From Planctomycetaceae bacterium (lineage in GTDB: Bacteria > Planctomycetota > Planctomycetia > Planctomycetales > Planctomycetaceae): a DNA stretch of 52,758 nucleotides. Position 1 is the first letter of the stretch; every line of letters starts with the position of its first letter. The stretch is taken from NCBI GenBank assembly GCA_021732845.1, contig JAKFUF010000173.1, forward strand, positions 1 through 52,758. Direction: 5' to 3'. Shown here piece after piece: positions 1 through 7,348 of this stretch. The notes beneath the pieces are model-generated. The model saw only the letters and a program-made list of their open reading frames with translations. It did no database searches and was not told where the DNA came from. Made by a program: the position numbers and the translations under genes.

Positions 1-6
1 ATTCCC

Positions 7-1653
7 ATGATTTCCTCCGTGAATGCTGGCTTTCCTCACACCAAACATAACCACAATTCTAAACTCATCGCTTCGCCAATGCATCGTTATGATGGACAAC
101 GTGCGGAATTTGCGTGCCGGGGTAATAGTAATAATACAGTGCTGTTGCAATTTGAATCCGCACCCTCGCACGACCTTGACCTTGAAGCTGTATTTAGCCC
201 TGACGGATCGCGACTCGTCACTCCAGGTGATGGCGATAACGAAATGCGACTTTGGGACATCAACGCCGGCACTGCAATTGGAGTGCCAATGATTCATGCA
301 TCAAAAATCATGTGCGTCACGTTTAGTGGCGACGGGAGTCGCATCGCAAGTGCTGAGGGGACGGTAGCAACACTTTGGGACGCAACAAATGCGAAGCAGA
401 TCGGCGAGGTCATGCGCCACAACTCCTCTGTATCTTGCCTTGCTTTCAGGCGGGATGGAACCCAGATCGTCACGGGATCGGATTGTTTGAGATTCTGGGA
501 CGCGTGGACGGGTGTGCCAATGGGAAGGAGCGGAGAGCTGGCCTCGCCGGTTCGGAGCCTGGTAATGAGTCCGGATGGCGAGCTGTGTTGCGCCGTGGTG
601 GTCGATAATACAGTACAGGTGTGGCGATTTCCCGCCATGAGCGTGCCAAAGACAACAAGAAGTCTTTACGAATATTCTACTCGGCACAAAATCGATCGCA
701 GTGGAAATTGTCTTCCGCTGTCGAATGTTGAGGAAGTGTCGCGGCTGAAACGCATAGTTTCGGAAAATGTTGAGTGGTTCCGTGAAGTTGCAACGAGTTG
801 TAAGGAACGCTCCACCGAATATCGTCGCCAACTCCTGGAAAGCGCCGTTCTTCTGCGGAATTGGTACGCGGTTGCATTTCATTTGAAGATCTTGACTCGA
901 GGCCGTGATCCGGAGGTAGCAGTTTATGAGCTGTTACGAAGTAGGGACAGCCGACAAGCGGCGGAATTGCGAAACGTCGGGAAGGCCCTAAAGGTGAGCG
1001 AACTGTCTGTAAGTACCAACCAAGGTGTGGGAGGCCGAGGTGTGAGTGAACTGTTAGTACCTACGAACCACGATGTGGGAGACCGCCAAGATGTACTACT
1101 GACTCGACAAGAAGAATATAATGACCGCCGTTTGTACAACTGTGTCATACAAAAACGAGATCTGGATGCAATTGCCGAGTATTTAGAATCTGCCCCTAAA
1201 AAAACAATGAAGCGAGAGGTATTGCAATTGCACGAGTACCTGACCAGATCTCTTGACGTGCTTCCGCTTGTATTGCATTTGGAGAAGGTGGAATGGGATC
1301 CGCGCGACATTCGGGCTCGCCCAATGCGTGTTGGCGTGTTTGTTTATGGCACACGGGTAATTGATAGGGAGTTGGAAAATATCGCCTCTGGCGGCACCTC
1401 AAATGAGGTGGGAGAGGGTTCATTCACCGCAAAAAAAGATTCAATGATCAGCGTTAATATTACCACAAAGTGGCGCGGTGGCTTGTTTGGTTTGGCGCAG
1501 ATTATGGGAGGCTCGAGGGCTTGGAGCGGACGTCTCAGTGAGTTGGCATTAGGCGTCACTCTTGATGTCTTCGACAATGGAATGGTTCACAAGGCAACGC
1601 TCAGGGTCGGGGGGGTGCCAGTCGAGCCAGCGATGCCACTATGGAGGAGTTGA
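7..1653 (+). CDS. WD40-repeat protein, probably 5'-truncated by the window
   Basis: Residues about 45-215 contain about four WD40 blades (FSPDGSRLVT..RLWD, FSGDGSRIAS..TLWD, FRRDGTQIVT..RFWD, MSPDGELC..QVWRF). Blades of this kind usually act as protein-interaction platforms, and in planctomycetes they often follow a kinase domain. A full propeller has about seven blades and only two codons precede the first ATG here, so the N-terminus probably lies outside the window. Residues 225-548 form a mostly helical, unrecognised C-terminal region. A 16-residue unit is tandemly duplicated at residues 329-344 and 345-360. Base composition looks more AT-rich than in most genes of the window, which may indicate transfer. 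The stop codon lies only 6 bp before the target duplication of the IS66 element, so the gene end is not interrupted. Function unknown. Confidence 0.75.
   Translation: MISSVNAGFPHTKHNHNSKLIASPMHRYDGQRAEFACRGNSNNTVLLQFESAPSHDLDLEAVFSPDGSRLVTPGDGDNEMRLWDINAGTAIGVPMIHASKIMCVTFSGDGSRIASAEGTVATLWDATNAKQIGEVMRHNSSVSCLAFRRDGTQIVTGSDCLRFWDAWTGVPMGRSGELASPVRSLVMSPDGELCCAVVVDNTVQVWRFPAMSVPKTTRSLYEYSTRHKIDRSGNCLPLSNVEEVSRLKRIVSENVEWFREVATSCKERSTEYRRQLLESAVLLRNWYAVAFHLKILTRGRDPEVAVYELLRSRDSRQAAELRNVGKALKVSELSVSTNQGVGGRGVSELLVPTNHDVGDRQDVLLTRQEEYNDRRLYNCVIQKRDLDAIAEYLESAPKKTMKREVLQLHEYLTRSLDVLPLVLHLEKVEWDPRDIRARPMRVGVFVYGTRVIDRELENIASGGTSNEVGEGSFTAKKDSMISVNITTKWRGGLFGLAQIMGGSRAWSGRLSELALGVTLDVFDNGMVHKATLRVGGVPVEPAMPLWRS
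991..1086 (+). repeat. 48-bp in-frame tandem duplication inside the WD40 gene
   Basis: Positions 991-1038 and 1039-1086 are two diverged copies of a 48-bp unit. They encode KVSELSVSTNQGVGGR and GVSELLVPTNHDVGDR. The phase is kept, so the duplication adds 16 residues without a frameshift. Confidence 0.75.
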
Positions 1654-1659
1654 TTCTGT

Positions 1660-1685
1660 GTTGTTGCGTAGCTGTCCATTCTGTG
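1660..1685 (+). repeat. Left end of IS66 element: target duplication plus inverted repeat
   Basis: GTTGTTGC at 1660-1667 is the left copy of an 8-bp direct repeat. GTAGCTGTCCATTCTGTG at 1668-1685 is the left terminal inverted repeat and matches the reverse complement of the right end at 16 of 18 positions. Confidence 0.88.
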
Positions 1686-3344
1686 AAACTGGATTTGCCT
1701 GAGATTTCGAGATTTGTTATTTGACGGTGATGGACGCCCATGAGCAGCTCAAGGATGACGTTCGTTCGGGCCGGATCGATGTCGACCGGCTGGTGAATCT
1801 TGTTGTCATTCTGCAGCGGGAACTGCAGGAGGCCCGGCGGCGGATCGAGGAGCTGGAGAAGAAGCTGGGCGGTTCGGGGACGGCGAAGGTGGAGGAGCCG
1901 TTTTCGCTGCGGGAGGAGGAGAAGCGCCAGGCAGCCCGCGGCAACACTCCCAGGCCGAGCAAAAAACTCCCGCCGCTGCGGCGCGGACGGCTCACCACGG
2001 CGGACAAGATTGCGCAGGCCGAGCGGACGGAGCAGGTCTTTCCCGCAGGCGTCCCGCCGGAGGAGTGCCAGCTGTCGCACACGCGGCCGGTGTGGCGGCT
2101 GGAGCAGGGGCGGGCGGTGCTGGTGACCTACGAGGTCTGGCGCGGCCCGAACAGCCAGTACGGAAAGGTTCCGGGAGTGCTGGGCCGCAGTGAGTTCGGG
2201 ATCGAGATCGTCATTGCGATCGCCTATCAGGTCTACATTCTCGGGCTGTCGTTCGACAAGGTCTGCCTGCTGCTGGACTTCTTCCAGAACCTGCGGCTGA
2301 GAAAGTCCCAGGCCAATGCCCTGATGAACCAGCTGTCGCGGCATTGGGAGCGGGAGTTCGACGGGCTGTGCATCCTGCTGGCGAATTCCGCGGTGGTGCA
2401 TGCCGACGAGACAGGCTGGAGCATCAACAGCGTCTGGGCGTTCCTGTCCGAGAAGGTGCGGGTGCTGTTCTTCGGCGTCCACAAGGATGCGGACACGCTG
2501 CAAAAGATCCTTGACCCGGCGACCTTCGCGGGAATCGTGATCAGTGATGACGCGGCGGTGTATGCCAGCTTCACGCAGTGCCAGAAATGCTGGGCGCACC
2601 TGCTGCGCAAGGCGATCAAGCTGACGCTGCTGGAGCCGTCCAACACGGAGTACCGCCGGTTTGCCGACCGCCTGCTGGAGAACTACCGCGAGGCCTGCCG
2701 GATCCAGCGGGACGGGCGTCTGGGGGACCAGGGCCGCGCGCGGAAGGTGGCCCAACTGGACGACGCCATTCTCGCCGAGTGCGGACCGATGTGGTTTGCC
2801 GAACTGTCCAAGCTGGCGGACCCCGACGATGACTACCGGCTGCTGGCCAATGAACTGATGCGGCTGATGCTGGCCAGGCAGCTGTTCACGTTTGTCACCG
2901 CGGCGCCCGTCTCCACGCCCCGGGGCGAAGCGAAGCCGGTCGCCGGCACCAACAACGAGGCGGAACGCACGCTGCGGGGTGCGGGACAGGCGCGGAAGAC
3001 CGGCCGCACCAGCAAGACGCCCTCAGGTGCCCGCCGCCAAACGGTGATTGTCAGCATGCTGGAATCGCTGCGACAGCAGCTTCCCGCATTCAGTTTGTCG
3101 ACAGTCGTCCAGGAGGTTCTGCGCTGGTCGGAGACGGGCCGAAGCTGCTTCCAACGGCTCCTGAAGAAGCTGAAGCTCAAGCCTCCGAAAGCCTCGATCC
3201 GCGACCAGCTCCTGCCGCTTCCAGACCCCGCCAGCGGATAGCTCCCGCCCGCCATCTCCCCGGCGATCATTCATTCACGCATCCCGACCGGAAGATTTCG
3301 CAACTCCCGGAGCGTTCGACCATGCGCAGAGAATGGACACCTAC
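1668..3344 (+). mobile_element. Complete IS66-family insertion sequence (single-ORF type)
   Basis: The element is 1677 bp. It has 18-bp imperfect terminal inverted repeats (1668-1685 and 3327-3344) and is flanked by the identical 8-bp direct repeat GTTGTTGC at 1660-1667 and 3345-3352. An 8-bp duplication is the known hallmark of the IS66 family. It carries only the large transposase gene and no tnpA/tnpB accessory ORFs, like the ISBst12-type subgroup. Intact ends, perfect duplication and an open transposase frame suggest recent insertion. It sits between two convergent genes; without the element and one duplication copy their stop codons would be 27 bp apart. Confidence 0.92.
1730..3241 (+). 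CDS. tnpC: IS66-family transposase
   Basis: A 503-residue DDE transposase. Residues about 25-50 form a coiled-coil/leucine-zipper-like N-terminus (LQRELQEARRRIEELEKKLG), typical of IS66 transposases. It is followed by a basic linker and the catalytic core. The three acidic active-site positions are visible as HADETGW, ISDDAAVY and TNNEAER. The TNNxAER motif is the usual IS66 signature around the catalytic Glu. I chose the ATG at 1730; an in-frame TTG at 1721 and GTG at 1727 lie just upstream and cannot be excluded. The frame is open throughout, so the enzyme is probably functional. It is the only gene of the element. Confidence 0.93.
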   Translation: MDAHEQLKDDVRSGRIDVDRLVNLVVILQRELQEARRRIEELEKKLGGSGTAKVEEPFSLREEEKRQAARGNTPRPSKKLPPLRRGRLTTADKIAQAERTEQVFPAGVPPEECQLSHTRPVWRLEQGRAVLVTYEVWRGPNSQYGKVPGVLGRSEFGIEIVIAIAYQVYILGLSFDKVCLLLDFFQNLRLRKSQANALMNQLSRHWEREFDGLCILLANSAVVHADETGWSINSVWAFLSEKVRVLFFGVHKDADTLQKILDPATFAGIVISDDAAVYASFTQCQKCWAHLLRKAIKLTLLEPSNTEYRRFADRLLENYREACRIQRDGRLGDQGRARKVAQLDDAILAECGPMWFAELSKLADPDDDYRLLANELMRLMLARQLFTFVTAAPVSTPRGEAKPVAGTNNEAERTLRGAGQARKTGRTSKTPSGARRQTVIVSMLESLRQQLPAFSLSTVVQEVLRWSETGRSCFQRLLKKLKLKPPKASIRDQLLPLPDPASG

Positions 3345-3352
3345 GTTGTTGC
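3327..3352 (+). repeat. Right end of IS66 element: inverted repeat plus target duplication
   Basis: CAGAGAATGGACACCTAC at 3327-3344 is the right terminal inverted repeat. GTTGTTGC at 3345-3352 is the second copy of the 8-bp target duplication. Confidence 0.88.
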
Positions 3353-3365
3353 CGCTCCTGCAATT

Positions 3366-3773
3366 TTAGATGTTACGAGCTGGCAAAACCGCATGAAGTC
3401 CCTGTCGCTGCCCTGCAAACCCCACCTCCGCCGTAACTCGCCTCAGCACCCGCTCCGTCACCACATCTTTCCCGCTCTCCACTGCCGGCAGGAACAACAA
3501 CTTCTCCTGAATGTCCGGAGCGAGGTTCAGCAGGTTCATGATCTGCGTCATTCGTGCCCGGGTGACGTGGCACAACCGGGCCAGTTCCACGTAGTCTGCC
3601 ACCGTGCCGTCGCGGACGAGTTGTTCGAAGCGGATTGCCAAGGCCATCAAGCGGGCCACACGGGGCACCCTCGCGGGGCTGGTGGCGTCCGGAACCACGC
3701 CGGGCCGGAGTTCCTTCTTGCTTCGGCGTCCGGTCCCGAAATGAACCTTGGCGGTCACGGTCAGTTTTTTCAT
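3366..3773 (-). CDS. HTH protein associated with a recombinase module
   Basis: A 135-residue basic protein. The N-terminus (MKKLTVTAKVHFGTGRRSKK) and the central segment VADYVELARLCHVTRARMTQ, which reads as a helix-turn-helix, resemble small proteins found directly downstream of serine-recombinase genes in planctomycetes; I recall this association and have not checked it. The start is firm: its ATG overlaps the TGA of the recombinase remnant as ATGA (3770-3773), indicating ancestral translational coupling. The IS66 element is inserted 13 bp beyond its stop codon. It probably regulates or assists the former element; the exact role is unknown. Confidence 0.65.
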   Translation of the reverse strand: MKKLTVTAKVHFGTGRRSKKELRPGVVPDATSPARVPRVARLMALAIRFEQLVRDGTVADYVELARLCHVTRARMTQIMNLLNLAPDIQEKLLFLPAVESGKDVVTERVLRRVTAEVGFAGQRQGLHAVLPARNI

Positions 3774-4175
3774 GCCGCGGTCTCCTCAGTGCCAGACTCG
3801 GTGTGTTCGTCGGAAGCGTGTTCGTCAGCCAGCGTCTTGATGCCTGTGGGGTGGAAAGTCACAGAAACGGTTCCAGCCGGACCGTCATAGACCACGCGTT
3901 CAATGAGCAACCGCAGGACGCGGGCCTGCTCCTTACAGCTCAGCGTCTCCCAGACCGGGTCAAATCGCGCGAGGGCGGATGTGACATCCTGCTCGTCAAT
4001 CTGTTGGGACTACAGTCGAATCAACTCTTCGCGAATCTCCGTCAGCCGCTGTTCGCCCAGCCGGGGCGAATACAGCCGACAAGGGGGCGAAGCGGGCAAA
4101 GCGGGCGTTTCCCCGAAGCCCGCGGGCCACTCGGTTCAATGCGGCAAACCGCAATGAACAGGCGACCAACTCCGG
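3770..4175 (-). pseudogene. Serine-recombinase C-terminal remnant (frameshift plus stop)
   Basis: Reading the minus strand from 4175 gives ELVACSLRFAALNRVARGL. After a shift of one base near 4070 it continues as LGEQRLTEIREELIRL, then an in-frame TAG (4010-4012), then SQQIDEQDVTSALARFDPVW and an RVLRLLIERVVYDG segment to a TGA at 3770-3772. This is the C-terminal region of the large serine recombinases that carry a zinc beta-ribbon and coiled coil. The catalytic resolvase domain is absent: only 15 bp separate the remnant from the upstream small gene. The copy therefore has at least one frameshift, one nonsense codon and a large N-terminal deletion, and cannot be active. The family assignment is from recognition of the C-terminal pattern. 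Confidence 0.75.
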
Positions 4176-4190
4176 TTATCGCGGATTTCG

Positions 4191-4394
4191 CTACCGCTGC
4201 TGGCGGGCGTATTTCAGCTTCCGCCGCAGGTCGACCGCGAATCTGTTCGCGAGTTCGAGGGTCATGGCGGCGAAGAAGTGCCGGCCAGAGCTGCTGTCAT
4301 GGATCCGGACGCGGATCGGCAGCGAAGAGGGGTAGGTAGCGACAGCGGCATCTTCAGCCGCCAGCATCTCGGGACTCAGAGGTACAACCATCAT
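4191..4394 (-). CDS. Small hypothetical protein of decayed integrative module
   Basis: A 67-residue ORF beginning MMVVPLSPEMLAAEDAAVAT with a basic C-terminus (LRRKLKYARQQR). I recognise no domain. It lies in the same direction as, and between, the excisionase-like gene and the recombinase remnant, so it is probably a cargo or accessory gene of the same element. It could be non-functional now that the recombinase is lost. Confidence 0.45.
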   Translation of the reverse strand: MMVVPLSPEMLAAEDAAVATYPSSLPIRVRIHDSSSGRHFFAAMTLELANRFAVDLRRKLKYARQQR

Positions 4395-4490
4395 GATTTC
4401 GACCCCGGCGTTTATGCAGGGCCGAAATGCAACGGCCCGACCTGGTCAACGCGACCACGCCGGGCAGATTATTGTTTATCTCTAAACAGT

Positions 4491-4853
4491 TCAAGCGTGT
4501 ACGGAATCTTTTTTCGGTCGTCCCCGTTGGCGGGTCTGCTTTCGGAACTCGTCGAGGGACGCACGCGGGATCGCCCATCCGGCGATGGTCTCAGTCGCGG
4601 TGATCCGCCCCTTGGAGCAATAGCGTCCCACGAGGGCAGCGGAGATGCCAAGCTCTTTGGCAGCGGCCGTGGCCGTCAGGGTCTCACAGCTATTTTGTGA
4701 CGAAGTCATGCCGGAATCATACGCGCCGCGTTCGGCCTTGCAAGCTTCATCGTTCGCCAGGTCGCTCAGCACATCGGCAACCTTCGACTCGCCAGCCTTC
4801 GACAACGCGCTCTCCAGGAGCCGCATCAGTCGAGCGTCAATCCCATTCGCCAC
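4491..4853 (-). CDS. Excisionase-like HTH DNA-binding protein
   Basis: A 120-residue protein. Residues about 55-110 (TATAAAKELGISAALVGRYC, then GRITATETIAGWAIPRASLD and a basic tail RKQTRQRGRPKK) read as a MerR/excisionase-type winged helix-turn-helix. The frame stays open upstream through the tRNA gene, but that part is an artefact. I chose the GTG at 4851-4853, which follows GGAG by 6 nt. It lies 33 bp from the 3' end of tRNA-Leu, the usual place for the first gene of an element integrated at a tRNA. Its job would be recombination directionality or target-gene control for the decayed element. Confidence 0.62.
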   Translation of the reverse strand: MANGIDARLMRLLESALSKAGESKVADVLSDLANDEACKAERGAYDSGMTSSQNSCETLTATAAAKELGISAALVGRYCSKGRITATETIAGWAIPRASLDEFRKQTRQRGRPKKDSVHA

Positions 4854-4886
4854 GGCTGTCTCCCTCACCGTTTTTGGGGCTAAAAG

Positions 4887-4970
4887 TGGCCCGGGTGGGA
4901 GTCGAACCCACACACCCTTTACGGATAATGGATTTTGAATCCATCGCGTCTGCCATTCCGCCACCGGGCC
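4887..4970 (-). tRNA. tRNA-Leu (anticodon CAA)
   Basis: Read on the minus strand, the 84-nt sequence has acceptor arms GGCCCGG/CCGGGCC and an anticodon stem ATGGA/TCCAT with loop TTCAAAA (anticodon CAA). It has a long class II variable arm and a T arm GTGGG-TTCGACT-CCCAC, with discriminator A at 4887. CCA is not encoded. The translated overlap AEWQTRWIQNPLSVKG is the familiar false peptide seen where ORF callers run through tRNA genes. Confidence 0.95.
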
Positions 4971-5233
4971 ATGCTCGTTGCCGAGAGAGACCAAAGTATC
5001 GCCTGCACCGGCACGGAGTCAAGGAATCGACCTCCGGTCTTTTGGGGTCACCGAATTTCACGCCGGATTTTCCGGACGATCCGTAGTCATCACCAAATGG
5101 TCGGTGCCAACCAATCCAGGTTTGAGCCGTCGAGCGGCCGGGCTTGCCAACCGCCATGCTCTCGTCTGGCCGGCCGGCAGCGGTTAAAACCAACTGCGGA
5201 AAGCTGGACTGGCCGGCCATTTGGAGAAGATTG

Positions 5234-5860
5234 ATGCTGCCGCATGAAGATTGGATCGGGACATGGAACGCTCTGGGTGTCAAGGCTTCAAAAGACTTGA
5301 CACTCCTGCATACGCGCGTGCTGCTGTGCTACATGGAGAGCCATCGTTTCTATCATTCCGTTCAGCATCTGGAAGAATGTGCCGCGCGACTGGCTGAACT
5401 GCAGGACACGGTTTCGAATCTGGCCGAAGTGCAGTTGGCGTTGTGGTTTCATGATGCAATTTATGATCCGCGCCGCGGCGACAACGAGATCCAGAGTGCC
5501 GACTGGGCACGCGAAGAGGCCTTGAAGCTGGGTGTGACCGACGCATCGGCCGCCCGGGTTCACCAACTGATCCTGTTCACCCGCCACAACGAAGTGCCCC
5601 GTGGCTACGATGCCGAAGTGCTCATTGATGTGGATTTGGCCATTTTGGGAGCTTCGCCAGAACGGTTTGACGAGTATGAGGTACAGGTGCGGCAGGAGTA
5701 CGCATGGGTGCCAACCGCGGAATTTCGGCAGAAGCGGGCCGAGATCCCGCGTGGCTTCCTCGCCCGCCCGGCACTGTTTTCGACGCCTCGCTTCAGGACC
5801 CAGCATGAGGCCCGCGGACGCGAGAATCTGCGGCGGTCAATTGACCGATTGACACATTGA
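5234..5860 (+). CDS. HD-superfamily predicted metal-dependent phosphohydrolase
   Basis: A 208-residue protein resembling the COG4339 family of predicted metal-dependent HD hydrolases, which are sometimes misnamed NMDA-receptor-like. Visible metal-site candidates are H41 (RFYHSVQH), the HD pair H73-D74 (LALWFHDAIYDP) and D132/D134 (VLIDVDLAILG). I used the ATG at 5234, preceded by GGAGA with a 7-nt gap; the frame is open further upstream but without a better start. The substrate is unknown. It is monocistronic, following the tRNA gene on the other strand. Confidence 0.8.
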   Translation: MLPHEDWIGTWNALGVKASKDLTLLHTRVLLCYMESHRFYHSVQHLEECAARLAELQDTVSNLAEVQLALWFHDAIYDPRRGDNEIQSADWAREEALKLGVTDASAARVHQLILFTRHNEVPRGYDAEVLIDVDLAILGASPERFDEYEVQVRQEYAWVPTAEFRQKRAEIPRGFLARPALFSTPRFRTQHEARGRENLRRSIDRLTH

Positions 5861-6030
5861 AACCGGAGTGTGAGACGAGATCTCACTGAGCCGCTTGCGA
5901 CTCTGATGTCTCATTGATGGGGTTGGGCGGCTCCAGTGGCCTCGGCATTCGCAGAATTGTCGTCCTAAACTGTCGCCGGGTCCTTTTTTGACGCGAGATG
6001 TCTTTGGCTTGAGTCGGGCCAAGGCCGCGC

Positions 6031-7230
6031 TCATTCGTTCAATCCGGCGCGGACGGCGTGAACCGTGAGCCACTCGTTCAGGTCGACAATGAGTTCTTCG
6101 GCAGTGGCATAACGTTCGCGCAGGTCGAGCGCCAGACATTTGAGACAGATCGCCTCCAGTGACTGGACGACTTCGACAATTTCGCGCCGGATGCGCTGGC
6201 CGCGAGGCAGAATCCCAGAGCGAAGCTTCCCCTTCGTTTTGGGCGTGACGGTCTCATGCAGGATTTCGTAGTGCTTGTGACCGGCGTTGGGTGCCCGGCC
6301 ATACAAGATGAAATACAGAATTCCACCCAAGCCAAAGACATCCGTGGCCGTGGAGAAATCCGCCACGCGTCCCTGCGCCTGCTCGGGGGCCATGTAAGCC
6401 GGCGTGCCGACGACCCGCCCGAAGGCCATGGTGTTGGAAGCGGTGAGATCGTCGTTGACTGACGTTCGATACAGGTCAATCAAGCCATCGATATCATCCT
6501 CCTGATCGACTTTGGCCAGGCCCCAGTCAATCACGAAGACCTCATTGAAGCCCGAAACCAAAATGTTGTGAGGCTTCAAGTCGAGATGCAGGACACCGTT
6601 CACATGCGCGTAGTCGACCCCCTGGCAGGCCCGCACAAACACTTCGACCAGCTTCTTCAGCGGGTAGGAAATCAACCGGGTGACGGCACCCCGTTCCAGG
6701 GCTTCCAGGCAATGCTGGAGTGAAGCCCCGTCCACCAACCGCATGGTGTAGTACGTTTGTCCCTGGCGATTGACGCCCAGGTCAAAAACGGACAACACAT
6801 TGGGATGCAGCAACCGGCCGCCGATCCGCGCCTCTTTTAAGAACTGAGATCGCACGGCCACATCGGAGTGGCTGCCGTCCATCCCGGGCCGCATCATTTT
6901 GATGGCAACCTCGCGCCGCAGCACATGGTCGAAGGCGCGAAAGACTTCACCCATGCCGCCCGCCGCCAGCTTCTCCTGCAAGTCGTACCGTTCTTCGAAA
7001 TGCGACTGGGCGGCGATCTTCTTCAGCAGCGTCTCAACTCTTATAGCGTCCGGTCCGCTGGCCGATGGCGTCGATGGCGGCTCGGACGGGGTGCGATTGG
7101 GATCCGAAACAGGGCGCAACACCGTGCCCGTGCCCGTATCCTCCTCAACCTGCCCACAGGCCACACACAGGGTACTCGCGCGAGCACCGACGGTGGACAA
7201 GGGCGCGCCGCAACTGCTGCACTGGCTCAA
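6031..7230 (-). CDS. Serine/threonine protein kinase with N-terminal zinc ribbon
   Basis: A 399-residue soluble Hanks-type kinase. Residues 4-25 hold two CxxC pairs (CSSC, CVAC), a zinc-ribbon-like start. The kinase domain runs from about 82 to 390: glycine-rich loop LAAGGMGEVFRAFD (88-101), ATP lysine K111 in VAIK, catalytic HLDLKPHN (D217, N222), metal-binding DWG (235-237) and APE (281-283). DWG for DFG is common in planctomycetes. The catalytic loop has HLD instead of HRD, so it is a non-RD kinase. No transmembrane helix or sensor domain is visible. The start is a TTG at 7228-7230, preceded by GGGGA with a 7-nt gap; no in-frame ATG lies before the ribbon. Targets are unknown. Confidence 0.9.
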   Translation of the reverse strand: MSQCSSCGAPLSTVGARASTLCVACGQVEEDTGTGTVLRPVSDPNRTPSEPPSTPSASGPDAIRVETLLKKIAAQSHFEERYDLQEKLAAGGMGEVFRAFDHVLRREVAIKMMRPGMDGSHSDVAVRSQFLKEARIGGRLLHPNVLSVFDLGVNRQGQTYYTMRLVDGASLQHCLEALERGAVTRLISYPLKKLVEVFVRACQGVDYAHVNGVLHLDLKPHNILVSGFNEVFVIDWGLAKVDQEDDIDGLIDLYRTSVNDDLTASNTMAFGRVVGTPAYMAPEQAQGRVADFSTATDVFGLGGILYFILYGRAPNAGHKHYEILHETVTPKTKGKLRSGILPRGQRIRREIVEVVQSLEAICLKCLALDLRERYATAEELIVDLNEWLTVHAVRAGLNE

Positions 7231-7289
7231 GATACATTCCCCAACACCCGCTGAAAGTGGTTTCGCAATTCTCCCAAGGAATGTGTGTT

Positions 7290-7328
7290 CCCGCCAGCAT
7301 CGAAATGTGGCATTTCGATGCTGGCGGG
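7290..7328 (-). terminator. Perfect 18-bp hairpin after the M24 peptidase gene
   Basis: Positions 7290-7307 and 7311-7328 are perfectly complementary with a TGG loop. The hairpin begins 20 nt beyond the stop of the M24 peptidase gene, so it is well placed to end its transcript and separate it from the kinase gene. No strong U-tract follows, so it may instead stabilise the RNA end. Confidence 0.65.
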
Positions 7329-7348
7329 GCGAGACTTTGGCCGTGTCT

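Noticed and set aside
1601-2755. A 384-codon minus-strand open frame across the IS66 element
   Set aside because: Antisense to the transposase with no recognisable content.
4854-4994. N-terminal extension of the excisionase-like frame
   Set aside because: It is translation of the tRNA-Leu gene; the peptide AEWQTRWIQNPLSVKG is a well-known artefact.
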